The position numbers were made by a program, and so were the translations under genes. From assembly GCA_036268295.1 (NCBI GenBank), contig DATAUK010000050.1, positions 1-64,000 on the forward strand: a stretch of 64,000 nt of DNA, written 5' to 3'. The stretch is from DATAUK01 sp036268295 (GTDB lineage Bacteria > Actinomycetota > Actinomycetes > JAFAQI01). Below are positions 18,370-27,006 of this stretch, piece after piece; position 1 is the stretch's first letter; every line of letters begins with the position of its first letter. Under the pieces are notes generated by a model. The model was not told the DNA's origin. It was given only the letters and a program-made list of their open reading frames with translations, and made no database searches.

Positions 18370-19110
18370 TCAGCCGTTGCGGACCGCGGCGAGCGCCTCC
18401 GGGAGCGTGAAGGCGCCGGCGTAGAGCGCCTTACCGACGATCGCAGCCTCGACACCCACCGAGGTCAGTCCAGCAAGGGCGCGCAGGTCGTCGAGGCTGC
18501 TGACGCCGCCGCTCGCGACGATCGGACGGTCCGTCGCCGCGCACACCGAGCGCAGCAGGTCGAGGTTCGGGCCGGTCAGCGTGCCATCGCGGCGGACGTC
18601 GGTGAGGACATAACGGGCGCAGCCGTCGGCGTCAAGCCGGGCCAGTACGTCGAAGAGCTCACCACCGTCCTCGGTCCACCCCCGTGCCGAGAGCGTGGTG
18701 CCGCGGACGTCGAGACCAACCGCGATCCGGTCGCCGTGGCGGTCGATCGCCGACCGCACCCAGTCGGGGGTCTCCAGCGCCGCGGTCCCGATGTTGACCC
18801 GGGTGCAGCCGGTCGCCAGCGCGGCATCGAGCGAGGCGTCGTCGCGAATCCCGCCGGAGAGCTCGACCGCGACGTCCAGCCGCGAGACGACCGAGGCGAT
18901 CAGCTCGCGGTTGCTGCCGCGCCCGAACGCCGCGTCCAGGTCCACGAGGTGCAGCCACTCGGCGCCGCCTGACTGCCAGGCCAGCGCCGCGTCGAGCGGG
19001 TCGCCGTACGACGTCTCGCTGCCCGCCGCGCCCTGCACCAGCCGGACCGCCTGTCCATCGGCGACGTCGACGGCGGGCAGCAACACCAGGCGGTCAGCAG
19101 GAGTGGGCAC
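18370..19110 (-). CDS. priA: Phosphoribosyl isomerase A (HisA/TrpF bifunctional)
   Basis: ProFAR isomerase of histidine synthesis. In actinobacteria the PriA form also isomerises phosphoribosylanthranilate (TrpF reaction). It has 246 aa. The N-terminal LLPAVDVADGQAVRLVQG with a GSETSYGDP loop and LDVRGTTLSARGWTEDGG match PriA rather than enteric HisA, and catalytic Asp residues sit in AVDVA and LTDVRRDG. GTG 19110 is the start. With no trpF beside trpC, dual function is likely but inferred. Confidence 0.93.
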   Translation of the reverse strand: MPTPADRLVLLPAVDVADGQAVRLVQGAAGSETSYGDPLDAALAWQSGGAEWLHLVDLDAAFGRGSNRELIASVVSRLDVAVELSGGIRDDASLDAALATGCTRVNIGTAALETPDWVRSAIDRHGDRIAVGLDVRGTTLSARGWTEDGGELFDVLARLDADGCARYVLTDVRRDGTLTGPNLDLLRSVCAATDRPIVASGGVSSLDDLRALAGLTSVGVEAAIVGKALYAGAFTLPEALAAVRNG

Positions 19111-19119
19111 CGCGACACG

Positions 19120-20898
19120 CTAGCGGCCGGCGGCGTAGCCCTGAGCGCCGCGGGGATTCGCGGCGCCGAGCCGGACCCGACCTTCGCGTGCGACGGCACT
19201 CATCCGGCCAAGGCTCCACGGGCCGGCCAGCTCGACGTCGTGACCGCGTCGCCGCAGCTCCTCGAGCGTCGCCTCGCCGAGACGATCCTCGACCGCGAGC
19301 CGGCCGGGCAACGCGACCCGCGGCGCGAACGAGCTCGGGAAGTGGTCGGAGTGATAGCCCGGCGCCTCGATCGCGGCCTGCAGATCCAAGCCGCCGTGCA
19401 CGATCGCCAGAAAAAACGCCAGGCTCCACTGGTCCTGCTGGTCGCCGCCCGGCGTGCCGAACGCCATCCAAGGCTCGCCGTCCCGCAGCGCAAGCGACGG
19501 CGACAGCGTGGTGCGCGGCCTCGCTCCCGGTGCCAGCGAGCTAGGCAGTCCGGGCTCGAGCCAGAACATCTGTGCTCGCGACCCGAGGCAGAAGCCGAGC
19601 TCCGGAATGTAGGGCGAGCTCTGTAGCCAGCCGCCGCTCGGCGTCGCCGAAACCAGGTTCCCGGCCGAGTCGACGACATCGATGTGGCAGGTGTCGCCGC
19701 GGGTCTCCCCCGACGCCCGCACGGTTGGTTCCCCCACCCCGCTGCCGCCGACCAACATCGCGTCGACCGCCGTTAGCTGCGGCAACCCCGGCTGCTTGCC
19801 GCCGATCTCGCCGGGGCGTAGGTCGTTGCTGGCGACCTCGGTGACGAGTCGGCGTCGCGCCGCGGTGTAGTCCGGATCGAGCAGCAGTCGATGCAGGTCG
19901 GACACGCCGGCGGCGTCGCCGTACCACGCCTCCCGGTCGGCAAAGGCCAGCTTCGAGCACTCGACGACGGTGTGCAGGTAGTCGGGCGAGAGGTGGCCCA
20001 TCGCGTCGAGGTCGAACCCGTCAAGCAGCGCCAGCTGGGCCAGGAAGACCGGGCCCTGACCCCACGCCTGGGTCTTGCACACCGTGTAGCGGCCGTAGTC
20101 ATAAGTCGCGGCCGGCTCGATGCTCGCCCGCCACGCCGCGACGTCCGCCGCGCTCAGCAGGCCACCGTGGACATCACCGGTCGAGTCGCGCCATTCGGTC
20201 TGGCCGGCGAACCGGCCCAGCTCCTCGGCGACGAAACCGTCGTACCAGATCTCGCGCGCGGCTTCGAGCTGGACCTCGCGGTCACTGGATCGCCGCTCAG
20301 CGTCGGTGACAATCCGCTCGTAGGTGTCGGCGAGCGCCGGGTTCGTGAGCTGCGCTCCGACCGACGGCGCCCGCCCGCCCGGGAGCCAGGCAGCCGCCGA
20401 CGTCGCCCAGTCGGCACGAAACATCTCCTCGACCGCCGCCACCGTCCCGCAGATGCCCTCGATCGCGGGATATCCACCGCGGGCATAAGAAATCGCGTAG
20501 TCGAGGATGTCGCGCAGCGGCCACGTCCCCCACCGCTGCAGCATCAGCAGCCAACCGCCGAACGCACCCGGAATCGTCGCGGCGAGCAGGCCGGTGCCAG
20601 GAATTTCGTTGATTCCCAACGCTTCGAAGGCTTCGATCGTCGCCGCTGCCGGAGCGACGCCCTGGCCGCAGACCACCTGGACCTGCTGATCACGCTCGCT
20701 CCAGACCACGATCGGCACCTCACCTCCAGGCCCGTTCAGATGTGGCTCAACGACCTGCAGCACGAACCCACCGGCAGCGGCGGCGTCAAACGCGTTGCCG
20801 CCTCGCTCGAGCACGCTCATGGCGCAGGCCGTTGCCAGCCAGTGCGTGCTGCCGGCCATCCCGAAGGTTCCGGTCAGCAGTGGTCGGGTTGGTTGCAT
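19120..20898 (-). CDS. Gamma-glutamyltransferase-family Ntn hydrolase
   Basis: A 592-aa GGT-like protein. The nucleophile threonine is probably in RGDTCHIDVVDSAGNLVSAT, where the proenzyme would be cut before Thr. The oxyanion region GGWLQSSPYIPELGFCLGSRAQMF and the C-terminal GTPGGDQQDQW are family-like. There is no signal peptide, so unlike classical GGT it may be cytosolic. True GGT, cephalosporin-acylase-like or other amide-cleaving activity cannot be separated here. It starts at ATG 20898 with TAGG 7 bases upstream, and sits between the AAA gene and priA. Confidence 0.8.
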   Translation of the reverse strand: MQPTRPLLTGTFGMAGSTHWLATACAMSVLERGGNAFDAAAAGGFVLQVVEPHLNGPGGEVPIVVWSERDQQVQVVCGQGVAPAAATIEAFEALGINEIPGTGLLAATIPGAFGGWLLMLQRWGTWPLRDILDYAISYARGGYPAIEGICGTVAAVEEMFRADWATSAAAWLPGGRAPSVGAQLTNPALADTYERIVTDAERRSSDREVQLEAAREIWYDGFVAEELGRFAGQTEWRDSTGDVHGGLLSAADVAAWRASIEPAATYDYGRYTVCKTQAWGQGPVFLAQLALLDGFDLDAMGHLSPDYLHTVVECSKLAFADREAWYGDAAGVSDLHRLLLDPDYTAARRRLVTEVASNDLRPGEIGGKQPGLPQLTAVDAMLVGGSGVGEPTVRASGETRGDTCHIDVVDSAGNLVSATPSGGWLQSSPYIPELGFCLGSRAQMFWLEPGLPSSLAPGARPRTTLSPSLALRDGEPWMAFGTPGGDQQDQWSLAFFLAIVHGGLDLQAAIEAPGYHSDHFPSSFAPRVALPGRLAVEDRLGEATLEELRRRGHDVELAGPWSLGRMSAVAREGRVRLGAANPRGAQGYAAGR

Positions 20899-20922
20899 GA
20901 AGCAACCTAAGCAGGCACGGAA

Positions 20923-21462
20923 TCAACCCGCGATAACGGCCTCGATGATCGTGGCCCGCTCCTCGACCGCTCCGGCCGGGACATCGATCAGCTCGTAGCC
21001 GCACTCGACGTACGCCGCGTCGTGCAGCCGCTGGAAGGCGAGCGAGTCCTGGTAGCCGATCCGACGGGCGTCGCTTGGCTCGACCGAACCGATCGGCCGG
21101 ACCGCGAACACCAGCTTTTCATAGAACGCCGACCGATCGAGCCGGTCGAGCTCGCGGGCCAGCGCCGCCGGAATCGGACGGCCGAGATAGCGCGCGAGCG
21201 CCAACGTGCAGATCGGCGACCGATCGAAGAACTGCACCGAGGCGGCGTCGGCGACCGGCTGCTGCTGCCGGCTGAGCTGCAGTGCGAGCACGGCGTCGAT
21301 GAAGCCGGGCGCGTCCCACGGCTCGTCGACACCCTGCGCCTGACGGCCGGAGATCACATCGGTCGCCGCCTCCGGCACGACGGCGTAACCGCGATCGGCG
21401 AGCACCGCCAGGATCGAGGACTTGCCCGATCCGGGGGCACCCGTGAGCACGAACCGCCTCAT
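20923..21462 (-). CDS. Small P-loop NTPase (AAA_28-like)
   Basis: A 179-aa soluble protein starting MRRFVLTGAPGSGKSSI (Walker A at residues 8-16), followed by a conserved EAATDVI and a FFDRSPICTLALARYLG segment as in AAA_28/NadR-type kinases. It may phosphorylate a small molecule or act as a regulatory NTPase; no substrate can be assigned. ATG 21462 was chosen because Walker A must lie close to the start; the open frame upstream overlaps the lipoprotein gene. Confidence 0.75.
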   Translation of the reverse strand: MRRFVLTGAPGSGKSSILAVLADRGYAVVPEAATDVISGRQAQGVDEPWDAPGFIDAVLALQLSRQQQPVADAASVQFFDRSPICTLALARYLGRPIPAALARELDRLDRSAFYEKLVFAVRPIGSVEPSDARRIGYQDSLAFQRLHDAAYVECGYELIDVPAGAVEERATIIEAVIAG

Positions 21463-21470
21463 CTGCGCCC

Positions 21471-22097
21471 CTATCCCGGCGGCCGGCAGCTGCCGGGCTT
21501 CCAGTGCCAGACGGCGAGAATGCCCGCCGGCACCGCCATCGGGCAGGTCGCACCTGCCACACCAGCGAGGCCGACGTTGACGGCACTCCACTTTCCGCCG
21601 GCCGCCCGGCTGAACAGCAGGTAGCTCCCGTCGTCCTGCACCGAGACCTGCGCCGGCATGGATGACGGGCTCGGCACCAGGCCGCCCCCGGCCCAGTACG
21701 TCGACGTCGCCGGGTTGTAGCCGTAGTAGGTCTGGCCGGGCACCAACCCGGTGTAGTCAGCGGCGGTCAGGCCGTGCGACTTGGCACCTGCTGCCACCAG
21801 CGCGCCGCGAACCTTCGGGCTTGCCACCAGATCCTGCGCAGCGGCGGCGGCCATGGTGGCCATCGTCGGGCTGGCCGTCACGGTCTTGGTCACGGCGAGA
21901 ACCGGCGTCGGCGACGAGGATGCGCTCGCAGCCGGAGTGGGTGCGTGGGTCGCCTTGTGATGATGCGGTGTTGGCGCGACCAGCGGCGAGCCCGACGTCC
22001 CGGCGGCAAGCTGGTCGCTTCCCGAGCCGCTCGAGCAACCGGCCAGCACGGCGGCGCTCAGGCCCAGCGCGATCGCTGCGGCCAGCTGCTTCGCCAT
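21471..22097 (-). CDS. Hypothetical lipoprotein
   Basis: A 208-aa exported lipoprotein with lipobox VLAGC (Cys21), a Ser/Pro/Thr/His-rich linker to about residue 75 and a compact C-terminal domain (YTGLVPGQTYYGYNPATSTYWAGGGL... VSVQDDGSYLLFSRAAGGKW). Two cysteines near the end (ATCPMAV, GSCRPPG) could form a disulfide. ATG 22097 was preferred to GTG 22106 because a GGGAG lies 8 bases before it. I do not recognise the family. It is 8 bp before the AAA gene, so probably co-transcribed. Confidence 0.75.
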   Translation of the reverse strand: MAKQLAAAIALGLSAAVLAGCSSGSGSDQLAAGTSGSPLVAPTPHHHKATHAPTPAASASSSPTPVLAVTKTVTASPTMATMAAAAAQDLVASPKVRGALVAAGAKSHGLTAADYTGLVPGQTYYGYNPATSTYWAGGGLVPSPSSMPAQVSVQDDGSYLLFSRAAGGKWSAVNVGLAGVAGATCPMAVPAGILAVWHWKPGSCRPPG

Positions 22098-22145
22098 CAG
22101 GCCCACTCCCTCATCCGGCTCATCGTACGCAGCGAGTGGGCGATC

Positions 22146-22763
22146 TCAGGTGAGCGACAACACCCAGTTCCGCAGCAGTTCCAAGCCCGCCTCGCCGGAC
22201 TTCTCGGGGTGGAACTGGGTCGCACTGAGCGGTCCGGACTCGACCGCCGCAACGAACGGATTGCCATGAACCGCAACGGTTTCGCCGGCCGATCCGCCTG
22301 GGCTGGCGGCGTAGGAGTGCACGAAGTAGAACCGCTCTTTCTCAACCCCCGCGAACAAACCGGAGCCCACAGCTGGCGACACCGTGTTCCACCCCATGTG
22401 AGGAAGCACCGGAGCATCGAGCCGGCTCACCGAGCCGGTCACGGCGCCGATCCCTGCGGTAGCAACGCCGTGCTCGTCGCCTTCGTCGTACATCACCTGC
22501 ATGCCGACGCAGATGCCGAGCACCGGGCGACCGGCCGCGAGGCGTGACCGGACCAGCTCGTCGGCCCGGATCGAAACCACGCCCGCCATGCAGGCGGCAA
22601 ACGCGCCGACCCCAGGCAGGACGACGCCGTCGGCGTCCAGCGCCGATTTGACCTCGGAGCTCACTTCGACGTCCGCCCCGACATGCGCCAGCGCACGTTG
22701 TGCCGAGCGAAGGTTGCCCGAGCCGTAGTCGAGTACCACGACGGACGGAGCAACCGCCGTCAC
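22146..22763 (-). CDS. hisH: Imidazole glycerol phosphate synthase, glutaminase subunit
   Basis: Class I glutamine amidotransferase feeding ammonia to HisF. It has 205 aa. The triad is Cys85 in GICVGMQ plus His and Glu in QFHPEKS; the oxyanion strand PGVGAF is present. GTG 22763 overlaps the hisB stop as GTGA. Its partner hisF is 5.6 kb downstream, beyond the lipoprotein, AAA, GGT, priA and FG-GAP genes. Confidence 0.96.
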   Translation of the reverse strand: MTAVAPSVVVLDYGSGNLRSAQRALAHVGADVEVSSEVKSALDADGVVLPGVGAFAACMAGVVSIRADELVRSRLAAGRPVLGICVGMQVMYDEGDEHGVATAGIGAVTGSVSRLDAPVLPHMGWNTVSPAVGSGLFAGVEKERFYFVHSYAASPGGSAGETVAVHGNPFVAAVESGPLSATQFHPEKSGEAGLELLRNWVLSLT

Positions 22764-23347
22764 AGCACCCCTTTGGTCGAAGGCACCCCACTCGAGCGCG
22801 GATCGATCGAGACCGCCTCACGAAGCGCCCGGGCGACAGCTTTGAACTGCGCCTCGACGATGTGATGGGCGTTGCGTCCGCCGAGGACCCGGACATGAAG
22901 ACAGATCTGGGCGCTGGCGGTCAGCGACTCCCAGATGTGGCGGGTGAGCGTCGTGTCATAGCTGCCGATCAGCTCGACAATGGGCGGCTCGTCGTGGACA
23001 CAGTACGGCCGGCCGGACAGGTCGACCACGGCCTGCGCCAGTACCTCGTCGAGCGGCACCATCGCGTCGCCGAAACGCCGGATGCCGGCCTTGTCGCCGA
23101 GCGCCTCACGCAGTGCCTGACCGAGCGCGATGGAGGTGTCCTCGACGGTGTGATGGCTGTCGACCTCGAGGTCGCCGGTCGTCGCCACGACCAGATCGAT
23201 CCCGCTGTGCTTGGACAGCTGGGCAAGCATGTGGTCGAAGAACGGCACACCGGTCGCGATCTCGGACGCGCCGCTGCCGTCGAGGTCCACCGAGACCAGG
23301 ACCTGGGATTCCTTTGTGCTTCGCTCGACCTTCGCGCTCCGGCTCAC
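22760..23347 (-). CDS. hisB: Imidazoleglycerol-phosphate dehydratase
   Basis: Monofunctional IGP dehydratase of 195 aa, without a phosphatase domain. Manganese-binding motifs are present: FFDHMLAQLSKHSG, DSHHTVEDTSIALGQAL, RNAHHIVEAQFKA. The start is GTG 23347 (VSRSAKVERSTKES); the frame is open upstream but there it lies antisense to the next gene. The divergent plus-strand gene starts 40 bp away, so a promoter for hisB must sit in or near that gap. Confidence 0.95.
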   Translation of the reverse strand: MSRSAKVERSTKESQVLVSVDLDGSGASEIATGVPFFDHMLAQLSKHSGIDLVVATTGDLEVDSHHTVEDTSIALGQALREALGDKAGIRRFGDAMVPLDEVLAQAVVDLSGRPYCVHDEPPIVELIGSYDTTLTRHIWESLTASAQICLHVRVLGGRNAHHIVEAQFKAVARALREAVSIDPRSSGVPSTKGVL

Positions 23348-23386
23348 CCGTCCAGTGTCGCAGCACCGCTGTGAGAGCGTTCGCGC

Positions 23387-23941
23387 GTGGACGAATTCGC
23401 CGCGCTCGACCGCTCGACCGCTGGCTTCGCCACCTTGCTGCGCGCGGTCGGCGACGAGCAGTGGCAGCTGGACACTCCCGACCCGGGCTGGACGGTGCGG
23501 GACCTGGTCAACCATGTGGTCGGCGGCAATCGCAGGTACGTCGTCCTGCTCGCCGGTGCGCCCACTGCCGAGGTCGAGGCACTGCGCGATCTCGGTCATC
23601 TCGGCGACGATCCGGTCCAGGCGTTCACCGACACCGCGGCCGAGATGACCGAGGCCTTCCACCGCCCCGGCGTGCTCGAGATGACGGTGCACCACCGGCT
23701 CGGCGACCGATCCGGCGCCGAGCTGCTGATCATGCGGGTGATCGAGCACACGATGCATGGCTGGGACCTCGCCCGCGCGATCGGCGCCGACGACGTGCTC
23801 GACTCAGAGGTGGTAGCGGTCGCGCTCGCCGCCTTCGCTCGCGACCCGGGCATGCTCGAACGCACCAGCTTCCCGCCGGCGCAGCTGCCGCCGGATCTGC
23901 CGGCTGACCGGCTGCTTCTCATGATCACCGGGCGTCGTTGA
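23387..23941 (+). CDS. DinB-like metal-binding protein (TIGR03086/mycothiol-dependent isomerase-type fold)
   Basis: A 184-aa protein with the four-helix DinB/mycothiol-maleylpyruvate isomerase fold. Metal-ligand histidines are expected in VRDLVNHVVGGNRRY and in VIEHTMHGWDLARAIG. Family members use or bind mycothiol, but the substrate is unknown. It starts with GTG 23387 and ends 21 bp before the hisC stop (convergent). It is the only plus-strand gene between hisB and hisC and thus splits the normal hisD-hisC-hisB operon. Confidence 0.83.
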   Translation: MDEFAALDRSTAGFATLLRAVGDEQWQLDTPDPGWTVRDLVNHVVGGNRRYVVLLAGAPTAEVEALRDLGHLGDDPVQAFTDTAAEMTEAFHRPGVLEMTVHHRLGDRSGAELLIMRVIEHTMHGWDLARAIGADDVLDSEVVAVALAAFARDPGMLERTSFPPAQLPPDLPADRLLLMITGRR

Positions 23942-23962
23942 CGCACTCGCTTCCGTCGGCGG

Positions 23963-25042
23963 TCAGGCGTGGCTGATTCTCGCGGCGTCGAGGGCGTCGA
24001 CGAACGCCTCGCATTCGGCACCGGTGCCGACACTCACCCGTAGCCATCCGGGCAGTCCGACGTCGCGGATCAGCACCCCCTGGTCGAGCAGCGCCTGCCA
24101 GACCGCCTTCTCGTCGGCCAGCCCGCCGAACAGCACGAAGTTGGCATCGGAGTCGACGACGTCGAAGCCGCGGTCGCGCAACGACCTGATCGTCGAGTCG
24201 CGGTCGATCCGCAGCTTGGCGACCTGGGCGAGGGTCTCCTCGGCGTGCCGCAGCGCGGCGAGCGCCGCTGCCTGGGTCAGTGCTGAGAGGTGGTAGGGCA
24301 GCCGGACCAGCCGCAGCGCCTGAACCACCGCCGGATCCGCCGCGAGATAGCCGAGCCGGGCACCGGCGAACCCGAACGCCTTCGACATCGTCCGGGTGAC
24401 GACCAGTCGCGGATGACCGACGAGCGACGGCAGCAGCGAGGGCCGGTGGGAGAACTCGGCGTACGCCTCGTCGACGATGACCATGCCTGGCGCCTCATCG
24501 AGGACCGCCTCGAGCACGTCTGGATCCACCGCGTTGCCGGTCGGGTTGTTAGGCGAGCAGACGAACGCGAGGTCCGGCTGATGCTCGCGGATCGTCTCGA
24601 CCGCGACCGACGCCGGCAGCGAGAAGTCGGCGAGCCGCGCCGCCTCGATCCATTGCGTGCCGGTCGCCAACGCGATCATTCGATGCATCGAGTAGGACGG
24701 AACGAACCCGAGTGCGGTGCGCCCCGAGCCACCGAATGCCTGCAACAGCTGTTGCAGCACCTCGTTCGAGCCGTTGGCCGCCCACACCTGCTCGACGCTC
24801 AGATCGTGACCGAGGTAGCGGGCGAGCGCAGCCCGCAACTCAGTGGCCTCGCGGTCGGGATAGCGGTTCATCGAGGTCGCAGCTGCCGTGACCGCGCCGC
24901 TGAGATCCGCGATGAGATCAGCCGGCGGCGGATAGGGATTCTCGTTGGTGTTCAACCGAATCGCGACGTCAATCTGCGGTGCGCCGTACGCCGTCCACCC
25001 TCGCAGGTCGTCCCGGATCGGCAGCCCTTCCAGGCCGCTCAT
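23963..25042 (-). CDS. hisC: Histidinol-phosphate aminotransferase
   Basis: Class I/II PLP aminotransferase of 359 aa making histidinol phosphate. Motifs are LNTNENPYPPP, CSPNNPTGN, VIVDEAYAEF and the PLP lysine in TRTMSKAFGFAGARLGY. ATG 25042 overlaps the hisD stop as ATGA; an open extension upstream lies inside hisD. The 3' end faces the DinB-like gene. Confidence 0.96.
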   Translation of the reverse strand: MSGLEGLPIRDDLRGWTAYGAPQIDVAIRLNTNENPYPPPADLIADLSGAVTAAATSMNRYPDREATELRAALARYLGHDLSVEQVWAANGSNEVLQQLLQAFGGSGRTALGFVPSYSMHRMIALATGTQWIEAARLADFSLPASVAVETIREHQPDLAFVCSPNNPTGNAVDPDVLEAVLDEAPGMVIVDEAYAEFSHRPSLLPSLVGHPRLVVTRTMSKAFGFAGARLGYLAADPAVVQALRLVRLPYHLSALTQAAALAALRHAEETLAQVAKLRIDRDSTIRSLRDRGFDVVDSDANFVLFGGLADEKAVWQALLDQGVLIRDVGLPGWLRVSVGTGAECEAFVDALDAARISHA

Positions 25043-26325
25043 CGCAGCCGGGTCTGAACGGCCTCGACATGCGCGAGGAGGTCCTCGGCGCCGCCGAGCG
25101 CGGTGATGTGGGCGGCGACCGCCGCCAGCGCGTCCCGGTCGTAGTCCACGACGTGGATGCCGCGCAGGAACGACTGCACCGACAACCCGGAGGTGTGGCG
25201 CGCGGTGCCGCCGGTGGGCAGCACGTGGTTGGATCCGGCCAGATAGTCCCCGAGGGACACCGGCGACCATGCTCCGATGAAGATCGCGCCGGCGTTGGTC
25301 ACCCGATTCGCGACGGCCGCGGCGTCGGCGGTGACGACCTCGAGGTGCTCGGCTCCCCAGGCGTTGACAACCTCGAGCCCCTGGTCCAGATCCTCGACCA
25401 AGACGTACGACGACTGCCCGGCCAGCGACTTCTCGACCCGCTCGCGGTGACGCGTCGCCGCGATCCGCGGGGCGATCGCCGCATCGACTGCGTCGAGCAA
25501 GGACACGCTCGGCGACACCAGCAGGCAGGCAGCCAACTCGTCGTGCTCGGCCTGGGCGACCAGGTCGGCCGCGATGAAGTCCGGGTCGGCGCTGTCGTCG
25601 GCGAGGATGCCGATCTCGGTCGGGCCGGCTTCGGCGTCGATGCCGACGACGCCGCGCAGCAGCCGCTTCGCCGCAGCAACATAGACATTGCCCGGCCCGG
25701 TGACGAGGTCGACCCGAGGCACCCCGTCGACTCCGTAGGCGAACATCGCAATCGCCTGGGCGCCGCCGACGGCGTACACCTCGTCGACGCCGAGCAGCGC
25801 ACATGCTGCCAGCACAGTGGGGTTGGGCCGGCCACCGAACTCCGCCTTCGGTGGCGAGGTGACGGCGATCGAGGGAACTCCGGCAACCTGTGCCGGAACC
25901 ACGTTCATGACCACGCTGGAGGGATAAGTCACCAGTCCACCAGGGACGTAGAGTCCGACCCGGCCGACCGGCACCCAGCGCTCGGTCACGACCGCGCCAG
26001 GCGCGACGTCGACCCGCTCGTCCGAGCGTCGCTGGGCCTCGTGCACCCGCCGAGTGCGGTCGATGGCCGCCTCGAGTGCCGCCCGGACCCCCGGATCAAG
26101 TGCCTCGAGCGCCTCGGTCAGCGCCGCCGCCGGCACCCGAAGTGCCGTCAGCCTCACCCCGTCGAAGCGCTCGGTGAGCTCGATGACAGCATCGACGCCT
26201 CGCTCGCGCACCGCGTCGACAATCGGTCGCACCGCATCGAGTGCCGCCTCGACATCAAGCCGGGCCCGCGGCAGCAGCTCACGCGGATCATCGGCGCGGC
26301 CACGAAGATCAAGTCGGGCAATCAC
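25039..26325 (-). CDS. hisD: Histidinol dehydrogenase
   Basis: Zinc enzyme oxidising histidinol to histidine in two NAD-dependent steps. It has 428 aa, the usual length. Motifs are VGLYVPGGLVTYPSSVVMNVVPA, VDLVTGPGNVYVAAAKR, IDAEAGPTEIGILAD and the zinc-ligand region AQAEHDELA; GSNHVLPTGGTARHTSGLSV is near the end. GTG 26325 start, 27 bp after the upstream membrane gene. Confidence 0.97.
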   Translation of the reverse strand: MIARLDLRGRADDPRELLPRARLDVEAALDAVRPIVDAVRERGVDAVIELTERFDGVRLTALRVPAAALTEALEALDPGVRAALEAAIDRTRRVHEAQRRSDERVDVAPGAVVTERWVPVGRVGLYVPGGLVTYPSSVVMNVVPAQVAGVPSIAVTSPPKAEFGGRPNPTVLAACALLGVDEVYAVGGAQAIAMFAYGVDGVPRVDLVTGPGNVYVAAAKRLLRGVVGIDAEAGPTEIGILADDSADPDFIAADLVAQAEHDELAACLLVSPSVSLLDAVDAAIAPRIAATRHRERVEKSLAGQSSYVLVEDLDQGLEVVNAWGAEHLEVVTADAAAVANRVTNAGAIFIGAWSPVSLGDYLAGSNHVLPTGGTARHTSGLSVQSFLRGIHVVDYDRDALAAVAAHITALGGAEDLLAHVEAVQTRLR

Positions 26326-26352
26326 GAGAAGCGAGCCTAATGGCGTCGTTCT

Positions 26353-27006
26353 TCAGGAGAGCTGACGGTGCCGGCCGAGGCGACTGTAGGCGCGGCTACG
26401 GTCACGTTGAAAGCGCACCGCCGCCACCGCCGAGTGCAGGATCACCGCCGCAAGCGGCCACGCCAGGAGCACCGCTTCAGTGCGGAGCTTGAAGTTGAAG
26501 TAGCCGAGGATCGCCGCCAGCGAGTGAGCGGTGATCCCCGGGAACGACGCGCGCAACGCGGCGATCTGGTGCGGCTGCTGGACGTGATGCCCCACATGGG
26601 CAGCGACCAACGAGCCGCACACGCCACCGACCGCAAGCCCGATCGCCCCGCCGGGTCCCGCCCCGTCGTTTCGGGCGACCAGTGCCAACAGTGCAGCCGA
26701 GAGCACCCCGGCGGCGATGCCGAGCAGCGCCAACCACATGTCATCACCGAGCAGCGCCTTGGTCGCTGCTTCGGAGCCGTCGATCGCCGAGAGCAGCGCG
26801 ACGTGGGGCGCCACCCGCGGCCAGAGCAGACCGACCGCGGCGCCCAGCACCAGCGAGTAGAGGGTCACCACCTCGGCCACCAGGATCTCCAGCCGCCACT
26901 TGACAGTTGGCTCGACGTAAGCCGGTGCCGGCCAGCTGGCGGCCGCGGCGCCCTGCCAGGGCTGCCAGTCAGGCGCGACGCGGATGACCGGGGACGGCTC
27001 GCTCAC
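26353..27006 (-). CDS. Membrane protein of unknown function (DUF2567-like?)
   Basis: A 217-aa protein: a polar N-terminus of about 45 residues, then four hydrophobic segments (VVTLYSLVLGAAVGLLWP; WLALLGIAAGVLSAALLALV; GGAIGLAVGGVCGSLVAAHVG; AVLLAWPLAAVILHSAVAAV). The layout resembles actinobacterial DUF2567 proteins, from memory only. GTG 27006 overlaps the ABC permease stop as GTGA, so it may be an accessory of that exporter; hisD follows 27 bp later. Confidence 0.7.
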   Translation of the reverse strand: MSEPSPVIRVAPDWQPWQGAAAASWPAPAYVEPTVKWRLEILVAEVVTLYSLVLGAAVGLLWPRVAPHVALLSAIDGSEAATKALLGDDMWLALLGIAAGVLSAALLALVARNDGAGPGGAIGLAVGGVCGSLVAAHVGHHVQQPHQIAALRASFPGITAHSLAAILGYFNFKLRTEAVLLAWPLAAVILHSAVAAVRFQRDRSRAYSRLGRHRQLS

